64,000 bases of DNA from Polaribacter sp. Hel1_85 (GCF_000766795.1 NZ_JPDS01000001.1:873001-937000), one strand, 5' to 3'. Positions 17,440-27,398 are shown, counted from the stretch's first letter. The notes: generated from the sequence alone by a model not told the origin. Translations and numbers: made by a program.

Positions 17440-17925
17440 ATGAAAAAGTCTATACTTCTTTTACTTTTAAGTTTCTCTTTTACAATTGTTTCACAACAAA
17501 AATCTGATTTTTGGGATAACGTAAGATATGGTGGTGGTTTTAGTATGAGTTTTGGTAATCAAACCACAATTGGTATTTCTCCTAGTGCTATTTATGATTT
17601 TGATAATGGTTTTTCTTTAGGTACAGGCTTAACTTATATTTATAGAGAAGTAGGAGATTTTACAACCAATGTTTATGGAGGAAGTTTAATATCTTTGTAT
17701 CAAATTCCAAAAGTTGGCATTCAACTTTCTGGAGAATTTGAACAATCTTTTGCAAAACAAACAGACAGTTTTGGTAGTGTAAATACTAGTTTCCCTGCCT
17801 TATATTTTGGGGCTGCTTATAATAAAGGCAGATTTGCTGTTGGTTTTAGATATGATGTTTTATATGATGAAAATAAAAGTGTCTACGCTTCTCCATTTTC
17901 TCCAATTGTAAGGTTTTATTTTTAG
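17440..17925 (+). CDS. small outer-membrane-type protein in the sigma factor operon
   Basis: The product has 161 residues with a signal peptide (MKKSILLLLLSFSFTIVSQ) and a mature part of alternating short strands rich in Gly, Tyr and Phe, ending PIVRFYF. This looks like a small eight-stranded beta-barrel. It is 8 bases after the membrane-protein gene, so it belongs to the sigma factor operon. Its stop codon overlaps by 4 bases the end of the convergent threonine aldolase gene. Function unknown. Confidence 0.7.
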   Translation: MKKSILLLLLSFSFTIVSQQKSDFWDNVRYGGGFSMSFGNQTTIGISPSAIYDFDNGFSLGTGLTYIYREVGDFTTNVYGGSLISLYQIPKVGIQLSGEFEQSFAKQTDSFGSVNTSFPALYFGAAYNKGRFAVGFRYDVLYDENKSVYASPFSPIVRFYF

Positions 17926-18941
17926 AAATCTTTCAACTCTTTTAATAAGATTTCATGCATTTCATTTGTATAATCTAAATGTGTAACAATTCTTATTTTT
18001 CCTTCTCCCATTGGTGTTAATAAAATATCTTTGGCTTCCATTTTTTGGATAAAATTAGCATCACCAATTTTATCATCGACATAAAAAATCACAATATTAG
18101 TTTCAATCGGTTCTACTTTTGTAACGTAAGATGTAGACTCTAAAACTGCACCAATTTCTTTTGCTTTTTGATGATCTTCTGCCAACCTTTCAATATGATT
18201 ATCAAGTGCATAATTTCCTGCAGCGGCTAAAAACCCAACTTGCCTCATAGCACCACCAAACAGTTTTCTTATTCTTAAAGCTTTTGCAATATGTTCTTTA
18301 GAACCCAATAAAACAGAACCAATTGGCGCTCCTAATCCTTTTGATAAACAAATAGAAATAGTATCAAATAATTGCCCATATTGTTTAGGAGATTCATCAG
18401 TTGCAACTAAAGCATTAAACAATCGTGCTCCATCTAAATGAAAAGCTAAATTGTTATTTTTAGACACTTTTTGAAGTTTTTCTAACTCAGAAAAACTCCA
18501 ACAAGCTCCTCCTCCTTTATTGGTTGTGTTTTCTATACAAACTAAACTTGTAAACGGAACATGAATATCATTTCTATCAGCAACAGCTTCTTGCAATTGT
18601 TCTGCTGTAAACATACCTCTATTCCCGTCAATTAATTTACAAGTTACTCCAGAATTAAAAGCTGCTCCTCCACCTTCGTAATTATAAACATGTGCATATT
18701 TATCGCAAATTAATTTATCTCCAGGTTGTGTATGTAACTTTATGGCAGTTTGATTTGCCATTGTTCCAGAAGGAAAAAACAATGCATCTTCCATACCAAA
18801 CATTTTTGCAGCTTTTTCTTGTAACTCATTTGTTGTTGGGTCCATTTTAAAAACATCATCACCAACTTTTGCATTCGTCATTGCTTCCAACATTCCTTTT
18901 GTTGGTTTTGTAACTGTGTCTGAAATTAAATCTATAATCAT
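17922..18941 (-). CDS. ltaE: low-specificity L-threonine aldolase
   Basis: This PLP enzyme splits threonine or allo-threonine into glycine and acetaldehyde. The 339-residue protein begins IDLISDTVTKPTKGMLEAM and has GDDVFKMDPTTNELQEKAA. The PLP lysine is expected in ISICLSKGLGAPIGSVLLG near residue 200. HLDGARLFNA carries the aspartate that contacts the cofactor. Length is typical. It is divergent from prfB and converges with the sigma operon, overlapping it by 4 bases. Confidence 0.92.
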   Translation of the reverse strand: MIIDLISDTVTKPTKGMLEAMTNAKVGDDVFKMDPTTNELQEKAAKMFGMEDALFFPSGTMANQTAIKLHTQPGDKLICDKYAHVYNYEGGGAAFNSGVTCKLIDGNRGMFTAEQLQEAVADRNDIHVPFTSLVCIENTTNKGGGACWSFSELEKLQKVSKNNNLAFHLDGARLFNALVATDESPKQYGQLFDTISICLSKGLGAPIGSVLLGSKEHIAKALRIRKLFGGAMRQVGFLAAAGNYALDNHIERLAEDHQKAKEIGAVLESTSYVTKVEPIETNIVIFYVDDKIGDANFIQKMEAKDILLTPMGEGKIRIVTHLDYTNEMHEILLKELKDF

Positions 18942-19029
18942 TTATTGTTCTAATTTTTGATAAATCTATAAAATAAGGATCAATTTTAAAACAAGAATTC
19001 CTAAAAATTCAGTTATTTTTGTTTGACTT

Positions 19030-20121
19030 ATGATTACACAAGACCAACTTAAAGATATTGCTTCAAGAATTGAAAAATTAAAATCTTATTTAGAAATAGA
19101 TAAAAAATTAATTGAAATTGCCAATGAAGAAGAAAAAACGGCAAATCCAGGTTTTTGGAACAATCCAAAAGAAGCAGAAGTTATCTTAAAAGAATTGCGT
19201 TTTAAGAAAAAATGGGTTGAAGACTATAACAAAACCATTACTTTAAATGAAGATTTAAATGTTTTGTATGAGTTTTATAAAGAAGGGGAAATTAATGAAG
19301 CAGAAGTCATTGAACAATTTGAAACTACAAGCACATTTTTAGAAGATTTAGAATTTAGAAATATGCTTTCTGAAGAAGGAGATGCTCTTTCTGCAACTAT
19401 ACAAATTACTGCTGGTGCAGGAGGTACAGAAAGTTGCGATTGGGTAGAAATGCTTTCTAGAATGTATACAATGTGGGCAGAAAAACAAGGTTTCAAACTT
19501 AAAACATTAAACTATCAAGCAGGTGATGTTGTTGGTATTAAAACAATTACCATAGAAATTGATGGAGATTATGCTTTTGGTTGGTTAAAAGGAGAAAATG
19601 GTGTACATAGATTGGTACGTATTTCACCTTTCGATTCGAATGCAAAACGTCATACAACTTTTGGTTCAGTATATGTTTTTCCTGTTGCAGATGATTCTAT
19701 AGAAATAGAAGTAAATCCTGCAGATGTAGAAATTGTAACTGCTCGTTCTAGTGGAGCTGGAGGACAAAATGTAAATAAAGTAGAAACCAAAGTTCAGTTA
19801 ACACATAAGCCTACTGGAATTCAAATTTCTTGTTCAAATTCTCGTTCTCAACATGAAAACAGAGCAACTGCAATGAAAATGTTAAAATCTCAATTATATG
19901 AAATTGAGTTACAAAAACAACAAGCTGCAAGAGATGAAATTGAATCTGGTAAGTTAAAAAACGAATGGGGAAGCCAAATAAGAAATTATGTAATGCATCC
20001 TTATAAATTGGTAAAAGATGTTAGAACAGCTCACGAAACCGGAAATGTAGATAATGTTATGAATGGAGATATCAATCCATTTTTAAAAGCATATTTAATG
20101 TTAAATGGACAGAAAAAATAG
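19030..20121 (+). CDS. prfB: peptide chain release factor 2
   Basis: RF2 ends translation at UAA and UGA. The 363-residue protein has the tripeptide anticodon SPF (in [11 protein letters not shown] near residue 198) and the catalytic GGQ (in [11 protein letters not shown] near residue 240). The gene is one continuous frame. Where many bacteria carry the CUUUGA programmed frameshift near codon 25, this gene reads through as LKSYLEID, so there is no RF2 autoregulatory frameshift. A TATTTTTG -7 box at 19014-19021 ends only 8 bases before the ATG, implying a very short leader. The stop codon overlaps a heptamer repeat array. Confidence 0.94.
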   Translation: MITQDQLKDIASRIEKLKSYLEIDKKLIEIANEEEKTANPGFWNNPKEAEVILKELRFKKKWVEDYNKTITLNEDLNVLYEFYKEGEINEAEVIEQFETTSTFLEDLEFRNMLSEEGDALSATIQITAGAGGTESCDWVEMLSRMYTMWAEKQGFKLKTLNYQAGDVVGIKTITIEIDGDYAFGWLKGENGVHRLVRISPFDSNAKRHTTFGSVYVFPVADDSIEIEVNPADVEIVTARSSGAGGQNVNKVETKVQLTHKPTGIQISCSNSRSQHENRATAMKMLKSQLYEIELQKQQAARDEIESGKLKNEWGSQIRNYVMHPYKLVKDVRTAHETGNVDNVMNGDINPFLKAYLMLNGQKK

Positions 20122-20196
20122 TAATCAGTAATCAGTAATCAGTAATCAGTAATCAGTAATCAGTAATCAGTAATCAGTAATCAGTAATCAGTAATC
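20120..20196. repeat. eleven tandem copies of AGTAATC
   Basis: The 77 bases are exactly eleven perfect copies of the heptamer. The first copy supplies the AG of the prfB stop codon TAG. A short second array, three copies of CTTTGAAA, follows at 20207-20230 just before the arsC-like gene. Perfect arrays like this usually vary in copy number by slippage. Confidence 0.95.
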
Positions 20197-20238
20197 AAAA
20201 TTAAAACTTTGAAACTTTGAAACTTTGAAACTAAAATT

Positions 20239-20580
20239 ATGATAAAAATATACCACAATCCACGTTGTTCTAAATCTAGACAAGGTTTAACAATTTTAGA
20301 AGATTCGAAAAAAGAATTTGAAATCGTTAAATATTTAGATACAATTCCAACAGAAAAAGAATTGACAGAAATTATTAATTTATTAGGCATCTCGCCTATT
20401 CAATTAGTGAGAAAAACAGAAAAAATATGGAAAGAAGAATTTAAAGGAAAAGAGCTTTCTGATTCTCAAATTATTAAGGCTATGATCCAAAATCCGAAAT
20501 TAATAGAACGCCCAATTGTTATAAATAATAACAAAGCTATTATTGGTAGACCTCCAGAAGATATTCTAACAATAATTTAG
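20239..20580 (+). CDS. arsC: ArsC/Spx-family protein (glutaredoxin-dependent arsenate reductase type)
   Basis: This thioredoxin-fold protein of 113 residues has the active-site motif HNPRCSKSR with Cys10, the central VKYLDTIPTEKEL, and LIERPIV with the arginine found in ArsC. It probably reduces arsenate or another oxyanion, or acts as a YffB-like protein. Other arsenic genes are absent, so the arsenate role is only a family assignment. It follows prfB after two short tandem-repeat arrays and precedes the TonB receptor gene. Confidence 0.8.
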   Translation: MIKIYHNPRCSKSRQGLTILEDSKKEFEIVKYLDTIPTEKELTEIINLLGISPIQLVRKTEKIWKEEFKGKELSDSQIIKAMIQNPKLIERPIVINNNKAIIGRPPEDILTII

Positions 20581-20681
20581 CTTTAACTTTTTCACATTTT
20601 CTTTAACTTTTTTTTAACAAAACCCTTCTAAACTTAACATCAACTTTGTTGTCTTAATTGAATAACTATTCAAAGGCACAA

Positions 20682-23135
20682 ATGAAAAAAACTACACTCT
20701 CATTATTTTGTTTATTAACATCAACATTTCTATTAGCTCAAAAGCCCTCTAAAGAAGGAATTTCTATTACTGGTAAAGTTGTAGAAGCTAAATCAAATCA
20801 AGCTTTAGAATATGCAACTGTCGTTTTAAAAAACATCAAAACTCAAAAAATTTCTGGTGGAATCACAGATAAAACAGGAAGTTTTAGAATTCAAACTGCT
20901 AAAGGAACTTATGAAATTAGTATTGAGTTTATTTCTTTTAAAACTCAGAAGTTACCAGCTCAAGAAATCTTATCAAACAAAAATCTAGACATTATTAAAC
21001 TTGAAGAGGATGCGAGTAGTTTAGATGAAGTTGTTGTTATTGCAGAAAAATCTACGGTTGATATTCGTTTAGATAAAAAAATCTACAATGTTGGAAAAGA
21101 CATGACTCTTAAAGGAGGAACTGCATCTGATGTTTTAGACAATGTACCTTCTGTAGATGTTGATGCAGAAGGAACTGTAAGTTTACGTGGAAGTGAAAAT
21201 GTACGTATCTTAATTGATGGAAAACCATCTGCATTAGTTGGATTATCTGGTACAGATGCTTTAAGGCAACTACCTTCTGATGCTATAGAAAGAGTTGAAG
21301 TTATTACTTCTCCTTCTGCAAGATATGACTCTGAAGGAACGGCAGGTATTTTAAATATCATTTTAAGAAAAGGAAAGGCTACTGGTTTTAATGGCTCTGT
21401 AAATGTTACTGTTGGTGACCCAAAAAATTATCAAACTGCTGTAAACTTAAATTTACGTTCAGAAAAAATAAATATTTTTTCTAATTTCGGATATCGTAAT
21501 AATGGTAGCCCTGGTATTTATGACTCTGAAATAACCTATTTAACAGATGGTGTAATTAGTGGTACAAGAATAGAAAATAGAGATAATGAAAGAAATAGTA
21601 AAAGCTTTAATGCTAATTTTGGTTTAGAATATTTTTTAAATGATAAAAGTTCTATTACAGGTAGTATTTTTGTTAGAGATTCTAATGGAGATAATCTATC
21701 TACAAACAACATTAGTACTTTTGACGCTTCTGGTAATAAAAGCTATACTCGTATTCAAGATGAAAAAGAAAAAGATGAGACATTACAATTCTCTTTAAAT
21801 TATGTTAACAATTTTAACGATAAAGGACATAAATTAAGTGTAGATTTACAACACAGTGCAAGTAACGAAATAGAATCTGCTATTATTACAGATACTTATC
21901 CAGAAACAAACAATACAGATGAACTTTCTATAGATAATTTAATACAAGCAGATTATGTTTTACCTATTGGAGAAAACTCTCAATTTGAAGCTGGTTACCG
22001 TGGAAGTTTTCAAGAGTTAACATCAGATTATGTAGTAATTGCTCCAAATTTAGATGATGAATATAACCCTTCTAATAACTTAGAATTTAATCAAAATGTA
22101 AATGCATTTTATTCACAATTTGGAAGCAAGATCAATAAGCTTTCTTACTTATTTGGTTTACGTGCAGAAATAACAGGTATCAATATTAAATTATTAAATA
22201 CAAATGAAACCTATAATAAAAATTACACAAACTTTTTCCCTACAGTAAACTTTGGATATGAATTAAACGATGACCAAAGTTTTACCTTAGGATATAGTAA
22301 ACGATTGAGAAGACCAAGATCTAGATACTTAAATCCTTTTGAAAGTAGAGAAAGTGACGTTATTTTTTCTAAAGGTAACGTAGACTTAGATCCAACTTAT
22401 ACAAATTCTTTTGATTTAGGATATTTAAATAAATGGGGAAAATTTACTTTAAATTCTTCAATTTATTACCAACATTCAACAAATAATATTACACGTGTAA
22501 ACACTGAAGATTTTAGAGTTATTGATGGAGAAGAGACCCCTATTTTAATAAGACAACCTATTAACTTATCTTCAGAAGATAGGTCTGGTTTTGAATTTAC
22601 AGCAAATTATAATGCAAGTAGAAAAGTACGTTTTTCTGGAAGTTTTAACTTTTATCAATTTGAAACACAAGGAGAGCATAGTTATAATCAAACAGATCCA
22701 AAAACAAGTGTTGTAACACAAATAACTCGAAATTTTGACACTAAAAACAATTCATGGTTTACTCGTTTCGATGCAAAAATCACACTTCCATGGAATATTC
22801 AGTCACAAACAAGAATATTTTATAGAGGTCCAAAAAATGATGCACAAAGTGACACAAAAGGTATTTTATCTACTAATTTAGCTTTTAGTAAAGACATCTT
22901 AAAAGACAAAGGAACATTAGTTTTAAACGTTAGTGATGTTTTTAACTCTAGAAAATACCAAGTTACAAGTTATACGCCTAGTAGAGAAAACCCAACAAAT
23001 ATTTCAGATCAAACTTTTCAAAGAAGAATGCGTCAAATATCTTTAAACTTTTCTTATAGATTTAATCAAAAGAAAAATGATAAAAAAAGAAACTCTGGTC
23101 CAAGAGAAGATTCTGGTGAAGATGGAGAATTTTAA
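20682..23135 (+). CDS. TonB-dependent receptor-like outer-membrane beta-barrel protein
   Basis: The protein of 817 residues (from this start) has a signal peptide (MKKTTLSLFCLLTSTFLLAQ), then a carboxypeptidase-regulatory-like domain (ISITGKVVEAKSNQALEYATVVL), then a plug domain (LDNVPSVDVDAEGTVSLRGSENVRILIDGKPS ... SARYDSEGTAGILNIILRKG), and a long beta-barrel. I chose ATG 20682 because the signal peptide starts there; a TTG 24 bases upstream would add an unlikely tail. The charged C-terminus (KRNSGPREDSGEDGEF) extends past the barrel. The substrate is unknown, and no SusD partner is adjacent, so it is not part of a polysaccharide locus. Confidence 0.85.
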   Translation: MKKTTLSLFCLLTSTFLLAQKPSKEGISITGKVVEAKSNQALEYATVVLKNIKTQKISGGITDKTGSFRIQTAKGTYEISIEFISFKTQKLPAQEILSNKNLDIIKLEEDASSLDEVVVIAEKSTVDIRLDKKIYNVGKDMTLKGGTASDVLDNVPSVDVDAEGTVSLRGSENVRILIDGKPSALVGLSGTDALRQLPSDAIERVEVITSPSARYDSEGTAGILNIILRKGKATGFNGSVNVTVGDPKNYQTAVNLNLRSEKINIFSNFGYRNNGSPGIYDSEITYLTDGVISGTRIENRDNERNSKSFNANFGLEYFLNDKSSITGSIFVRDSNGDNLSTNNISTFDASGNKSYTRIQDEKEKDETLQFSLNYVNNFNDKGHKLSVDLQHSASNEIESAIITDTYPETNNTDELSIDNLIQADYVLPIGENSQFEAGYRGSFQELTSDYVVIAPNLDDEYNPSNNLEFNQNVNAFYSQFGSKINKLSYLFGLRAEITGINIKLLNTNETYNKNYTNFFPTVNFGYELNDDQSFTLGYSKRLRRPRSRYLNPFESRESDVIFSKGNVDLDPTYTNSFDLGYLNKWGKFTLNSSIYYQHSTNNITRVNTEDFRVIDGEETPILIRQPINLSSEDRSGFEFTANYNASRKVRFSGSFNFYQFETQGEHSYNQTDPKTSVVTQITRNFDTKNNSWFTRFDAKITLPWNIQSQTRIFYRGPKNDAQSDTKGILSTNLAFSKDILKDKGTLVLNVSDVFNSRKYQVTSYTPSRENPTNISDQTFQRRMRQISLNFSYRFNQKKNDKKRNSGPREDSGEDGEF

Positions 23136-23210
23136 AAATCAATAATTAATATTTTAAACAAGATTTTCAATATATCTTATTTAATTATAACGTAATTACT
23201 AAACCCATAA

Positions 23211-23242
23211 AAAAACTCGTTCAAGAAATTGAACGAGTTTTT
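23211..23242. terminator. terminator after the TonB receptor gene
   Basis: A perfect 14-bp inverted repeat (AAAAACTCGTTCAA, loop GAAA) ends in T-runs on both strands. It can serve the receptor gene and the convergent small membrane protein gene. Confidence 0.85.
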
Positions 23243-23264
23243 AATTAATAAGTATATTTTTAAA

Positions 23265-23438
23265 CTACTTTCCTTCAGCAGCTTTTCTAGCTTCTTTTTT
23301 TAATTTCATGTTTTCCCAAATAGTTCCACCAATCCAGTAAGGAACCACAAATGTTAATAAAAATATTAACAACCAAAAACCAGCTGTAAAAATAAACATG
23401 AATAAAACTAATCCTGAAAATTCTGAAAAATCTAACAT
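23265..23438 (-). CDS. small single-pass membrane protein
   Basis: The 57-residue product begins MLDFSEFSGL, has one long hydrophobic stretch (LFMFIFTAGFWLLIFLLTFV) and ends in a charged tail, KKEARKAAEGK. I placed the start at 23438 because a minus-strand -7 element TATTTTTG lies at 23465-23472, which would put the transcription start about 20 bases upstream; a longer start at 23486 would precede the promoter. No family recognised. Confidence 0.6.
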   Translation of the reverse strand: MLDFSEFSGLVLFMFIFTAGFWLLIFLLTFVVPYWIGGTIWENMKLKKEARKAAEGK

Positions 23439-23600
23439 TTGTATCTTTTGAAAAATTATTAATGCAAAAATAATACTTATTTTCAAAAATAACCTATCAA
23501 AAAAATATTTTTTTCAGGAAACTAAAAATGACATTTATCAACTTTAAGTAAACATAGTTTTTTGTAAGTTTGTTTCATCAAAAATTTACACAATTATATC

Positions 23601-24998
23601 ATGAAATACAGAATTGAAAAAGACACTATGGGACAAGTAAATGTTCCTGCTGATAAATATTGGGGGGCACAAACAGAACGCTCTAGAAACAATTTTAAAA
23701 TAGGTGCTTCTGGTTCTATGCCATTAGAAATAGTATATGGTTTTGCATATCTTAAAAAAGCTGCTGCTTATACAAATGCAGAATTAGGTGTTTTAACAAC
23801 AGAAAAAAGAGATTTAATTGCACAAGTTTGTGATGAAATTTTAGAAGGAAAATTAGATGACCAATTTCCATTAGTAATTTGGCAAACAGGTTCTGGTACA
23901 CAATCTAATATGAATGTAAATGAAGTAATTGCTAACAGAGCTCATGAAATTGCTGGAAAAGTTATTGGTGAAGGAGAAAAAACCATTCAACCAAATGATG
24001 ATGTAAACAAATCTCAATCATCTAACGATACATTTCCAACAGGAATGCACATTGCTGCTTATAAGAAAATTGTAGAAAATACGATTCCAGGAATCACTCA
24101 GTTAAGAGATACATTACAAGCAAAATCAGAAGCATTTAAAGACGTAGTAAAAATTGGTAGAACGCATTTAATGGATGCTACTCCACTTACATTAGGTCAA
24201 GAATTTTCTGGTTATGTAGCGCAATTAAACTTTGGTTTAAAAGCTTTAAATAATACTTTAGAACATTTATCTCAATTAGCATTAGGTGGTACAGCAGTAG
24301 GTACAGGATTAAATACGCCTGCTGGTTATGATGTTTTAGTTGCAAAATATATTGCAGATTTTACAGAAATGCCTTTTATAACAGCAGAAAATAAGTTTGA
24401 AGCTTTAGCTGCACATGATGCTTTAGTAGAAACTCATGGAGCTTTAAAACAAATTGCCGTTTCTTTAAATAAAATAGCAAACGATATCCGTTTAATGGCT
24501 TCTGGACCAAGATCTGGAATAGGTGAAATTATTATTCCTGCAAACGAACCAGGTTCTTCTATTATGCCAGGAAAAGTAAATCCTACTCAATGTGAAGCTA
24601 TGACAATGGTTTGCGCACAAGTTATGGGTAATGATGTTGCTGTTACAATTGGTGGAGCACAAGGTCATTATGAGTTAAATGTATTTAAACCTGTTATGGC
24701 TACAAATGTTTTACAATCTGCACAATTAATTGGAGACGCTTGTAAATCTTTTGATGAAAATTGTGCTGCTGGTATTGAGCCAAATCATTCTAGAATTACT
24801 GAATTAGTTAATAATTCTTTAATGTTAGTCACAGCTTTAAATACTAAAATTGGTTATTATAAAGCTGCAGAAATTGCAAACACTGCTCACCAAAACGGAA
24901 CAACTTTAAAAGAAGAAGCTGTACGTTTAGGGTATGTTACTCCAGAACAATATGACGAATGGGTAAAACCAGAAGAAATGATTGGAGCTTTAAAATAA
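23601..24998 (+). CDS. fumC: class II fumarate hydratase
   Basis: FumC hydrates fumarate to malate in the citric acid cycle without an iron-sulfur cluster. The 465-residue protein has [12 protein letters not shown], the loop [13 protein letters not shown], the catalytic region [17 protein letters not shown] and the superfamily signature [15 protein letters not shown] near residue 318. Length is normal. A TAAGTTTG -7 element lies at 23565-23572, 28 bases before the ATG, although no clear -33 TTG is seen. Monocistronic, with a strong terminator at 25021. Confidence 0.96.
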   Translation: MKYRIEKDTMGQVNVPADKYWGAQTERSRNNFKIGASGSMPLEIVYGFAYLKKAAAYTNAELGVLTTEKRDLIAQVCDEILEGKLDDQFPLVIWQTGSGTQSNMNVNEVIANRAHEIAGKVIGEGEKTIQPNDDVNKSQSSNDTFPTGMHIAAYKKIVENTIPGITQLRDTLQAKSEAFKDVVKIGRTHLMDATPLTLGQEFSGYVAQLNFGLKALNNTLEHLSQLALGGTAVGTGLNTPAGYDVLVAKYIADFTEMPFITAENKFEALAAHDALVETHGALKQIAVSLNKIANDIRLMASGPRSGIGEIIIPANEPGSSIMPGKVNPTQCEAMTMVCAQVMGNDVAVTIGGAQGHYELNVFKPVMATNVLQSAQLIGDACKSFDENCAAGIEPNHSRITELVNNSLMLVTALNTKIGYYKAAEIANTAHQNGTTLKEEAVRLGYVTPEQYDEWVKPEEMIGALK

Positions 24999-25020
24999 AA
25001 ATATTAATTTTACAATCTAT

Positions 25021-25050
25021 AAAAGCTGCATACTTTATGCAGCTTTTTTT
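25021..25050 (+). terminator. terminator of fumC
   Basis: AAAAGCTGCATA and TATGCAGCTTTT form a 12-bp stem with a CTT loop, followed by further T residues. Typical Rho-independent terminator. Confidence 0.9.
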
Positions 25051-25080
25051 GGCTAAAAGAAATAATCATAATTTAAGAAA

Positions 25081-25560
25081 ATGAAGATGAGTAAACACGA
25101 AGAATTTATGAGTGAAGCTGTAAAAGCAGCTTTAAATGGAATGAATAATAATGAAGGGGGACCTTTTGGTTGTATTGTTGTTAAAGATGGTAAAATTATT
25201 GGACAAGGAAATAATAAAGTTACTTCAACAAACGATCCTACAGCACATGCAGAAGTAACTGCAATTAGAGATGCTTGTAAAAATATTGAATCTTTTCAAT
25301 TAGCTGGTTGTATTGTATATACTTCTTGCGAACCTTGCCCTATGTGTTTAGGCGCAATTTATTGGGCTAGACCAGATAAAGTTTTTTATGGAAGTAATCA
25401 AGAAGATGCAGCAAATATTGGTTTTGATGATGAATTTATTTACAAAGAAATTCCTTTGCCTTATGAAAAAAGAAGTATCCCTTTTGAGCAAATAGGTAGA
25501 GAAATTGCATTAGAACCATTTAATAAATGGGCCGAAAAAGAAGATAAAACTGAATATTAG
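25081..25560 (+). CDS. guaD: guanine deaminase (cytidine-deaminase-fold nucleoside deaminase)
   Basis: The 159-residue enzyme has the zinc motifs of the deaminase fold: HAEV (in DPTAHAEVTAIRDAC) and CEPCPMC (in YTSCEPCPMCLGAIYWA). The C-terminal stretch DDEFIYKEIPLPYEKRSIP, followed by the residues ending KWAEKEDKTEY, resembles the domain-swapped Bacillus-type guanine deaminase rather than TadA. It likely converts guanine to xanthine. ATG at 25081 or the second ATG at 25087 could be the start. Monocistronic. Confidence 0.85.
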   Translation: MKMSKHEEFMSEAVKAALNGMNNNEGGPFGCIVVKDGKIIGQGNNKVTSTNDPTAHAEVTAIRDACKNIESFQLAGCIVYTSCEPCPMCLGAIYWARPDKVFYGSNQEDAANIGFDDEFIYKEIPLPYEKRSIPFEQIGREIALEPFNKWAEKEDKTEY

Positions 25561-25570
25561 ATGCATAAAA

Positions 25571-25594
25571 AAGCCGAAGTTAAAACTTCGGCTT
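25571..25594. terminator. terminator between guaD and the DinB gene
   Basis: AAGCCGAAGTT and AACTTCGGCTT form a perfect stem with a 2-base nominal loop. The T-run is good on the minus strand and poor on the plus strand, so it mainly serves the DinB-like gene. Confidence 0.8.
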
Positions 25595-25599
25595 CATAA

Positions 25600-26109
25600 T
25601 TATAAATATTTTTCTTTCACCACATTTAAATGATGAATTTGATGTCCAGAAAACAAATATCCTAAAGCTCTAACAGACATTTTATTTCCTGAGGCAACTC
25701 CTATTCTTAATAAAGCTTCATCAGAAAAACTCTTAAAAAGAATAATTGTTCCTTTTCTTAAAATCTTCATTTCATCTAATAAATCGTAAAAATCTCTAGA
25801 ATTAGCATCAACATTATCTACAAAAACATCTTGATCAAAACCTGGTAAAGAAGTTTTATCATTTCTAGCAAAACACAAAGCTCTATAACAAAATACACGT
25901 TCTGTATCAATAATATGTTGAATCAATTCTTTTAGAGTCCATTTCCCTTTGGCATAGGCAAAACTCTGCTTCTCCTCTGGTAAATTTCTTATTATACGTT
26001 CAAATTCTTTTTGAGAATCTTCTAAGTTTTCAACAATTGATTTTCCTTCTTTAGAAACAAGTTGAAGATATTGTTCAAAATAAGGAGCATATTCATTTTT
26101 AGGAACCAT
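25600..26109 (-). CDS. DinB family protein
   Basis: The product is a four-helix-bundle protein of the DinB/YfiT superfamily, whose members bind a metal through three histidines. Candidates are the His in LKELIQHIIDTERVF and those in SGHQIHHLNVVKEKYL at the C-terminus. The start at 26109 gives MVPKNEYAPYFEQYL, where related proteins begin; a start at 26151 would leave only 5 bases to the divergent hutI start. Biochemical role unknown; some members are thiol transferases. It shares a 47-base divergent promoter region with hutI. Confidence 0.82.
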   Translation of the reverse strand: MVPKNEYAPYFEQYLQLVSKEGKSIVENLEDSQKEFERIIRNLPEEKQSFAYAKGKWTLKELIQHIIDTERVFCYRALCFARNDKTSLPGFDQDVFVDNVDANSRDFYDLLDEMKILRKGTIILFKSFSDEALLRIGVASGNKMSVRALGYLFSGHQIHHLNVVKEKYL

Positions 26110-26156
26110 TACAATAGATTTATGTATTTTTGTGAAAGCGAATTTAATCATTTTTC

Positions 26157-27398
26157 ATGACTCAATTATTCATCAATATTAAAGAATTAGTTCAAGTTAG
26201 AGATACCTCTGTAAAAAAAGTTTCTGGAAAAGAAATGAATATTTTACCAACTATTAAAAATGCATTTTTATTGATAAAAAACGAGTCCATTGCTGATTTT
26301 GGTTTGATGGATAAAATACCTGAATTTACTGTAGATAAAACCATAGATTGTTCTGGTAAAATGATTTTTCCTACTTGGTGCGATTCTCATACTCATATTG
26401 TTTTTGCTGGCAATAGAGAACAAGAATTTGTGGACAGAATAAATGGTTTATCTTATGAAGAAATTGCCAATAATGGTGGAGGAATTTTAAATTCTGCTAA
26501 AAAACTTCAAGTAACTTCAGAAGAAGATTTATACAATCAATCTGCAAAAAGATTAGAAGAAGTAATTCTTTTAGGAACTGGTGCAATAGAGATAAAATCT
26601 GGTTACGGCCTCACAGTTGAAGCAGAGTTAAAAATGTTACGAGTTATTAAAAAATTAAAAGAAAACTATGACATTCCTATCAAAGCTAGCTTTTTAGGTG
26701 CACATGCAATTCCAAAAGAATTTAAAAATGATAAAGAAGGTTATATAAATCTAATTATTGATGAAATGCTACCTAAAATCAAAAAAGAAAATTTAGCAGA
26801 TTTTATTGATGTTTTTTGTGAAGTAGGTTATTTTTCTGTTGATGATACTAATAGAATTTTATCTTCTGCAAAACAATATAATTTAATTCCTAAAGTACAT
26901 GTTAATCAATTTAATACTATTGGGGGTATTGAAGCTTCTACAAAACAAAATGCTTTATCAGTAGATCATTTAGAAGTTTTAAATGATGAAGATATTGAGC
27001 ATTTAAAAACTTCTGAAACAATGCCTGTTGCACTTCCCACCTGTTCATTCTTTTTAGGTATTCCATATACACCTGCTAGAAAAATTATTGAGAATAATTT
27101 AGCCTTAGCATTAGCAACAGATTACAACCCAGGTTCTACTCCATCTGGAAATATGAATTTTGTAATTTCTACTGCTTGTATAAAAATGAAAATGACACCA
27201 GAAGAAGCAATAAATGCTGCTACAATAAATGGAGCATTTGCCATGAATTTATCTGATAAAGTTGGTAGTATAACAAAAGGAAAATTGGCAAATTTCTTTA
27301 TTTCTAAAGAAATACCAAGTTATAATTTTATTCCTTATAGTTTTGGTCACAATCAAATACAAACTATTTATATTAAAGGAAAAAAAGCATCGAATTAA
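26157..27398 (+). CDS. hutI: imidazolonepropionase
   Basis: HutI hydrolyses imidazolonepropionate to formiminoglutamate in histidine breakdown. The 413-residue amidohydrolase has the metal motif DSHTHIVFAGNR near residue 78, IEIKSGYGLTVE, the HAIP histidine, VDHLEVL, and ALATDYNPGSTPSGNM with the conserved aspartate. A TATTTTTG -7 element lies at 26125-26132. hutH and hutU are not in this window, so the rest of the pathway must be elsewhere. The stop codon lies in the loop of the terminator hairpin. Confidence 0.94.
   Translation: MTQLFINIKELVQVRDTSVKKVSGKEMNILPTIKNAFLLIKNESIADFGLMDKIPEFTVDKTIDCSGKMIFPTWCDSHTHIVFAGNREQEFVDRINGLSYEEIANNGGGILNSAKKLQVTSEEDLYNQSAKRLEEVILLGTGAIEIKSGYGLTVEAELKMLRVIKKLKENYDIPIKASFLGAHAIPKEFKNDKEGYINLIIDEMLPKIKKENLADFIDVFCEVGYFSVDDTNRILSSAKQYNLIPKVHVNQFNTIGGIEASTKQNALSVDHLEVLNDEDIEHLKTSETMPVALPTCSFFLGIPYTPARKIIENNLALALATDYNPGSTPSGNMNFVISTACIKMKMTPEEAINAATINGAFAMNLSDKVGSITKGKLANFFISKEIPSYNFIPYSFGHNQIQTIYIKGKKASN

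Noticed and set aside
20120..20196. Tandem AGTAATC copies as a possible CRISPR-like array
   Set aside because: The repeats are 7 bases and contiguous with no spacers, and no cas gene is near; it is a simple tandem repeat.
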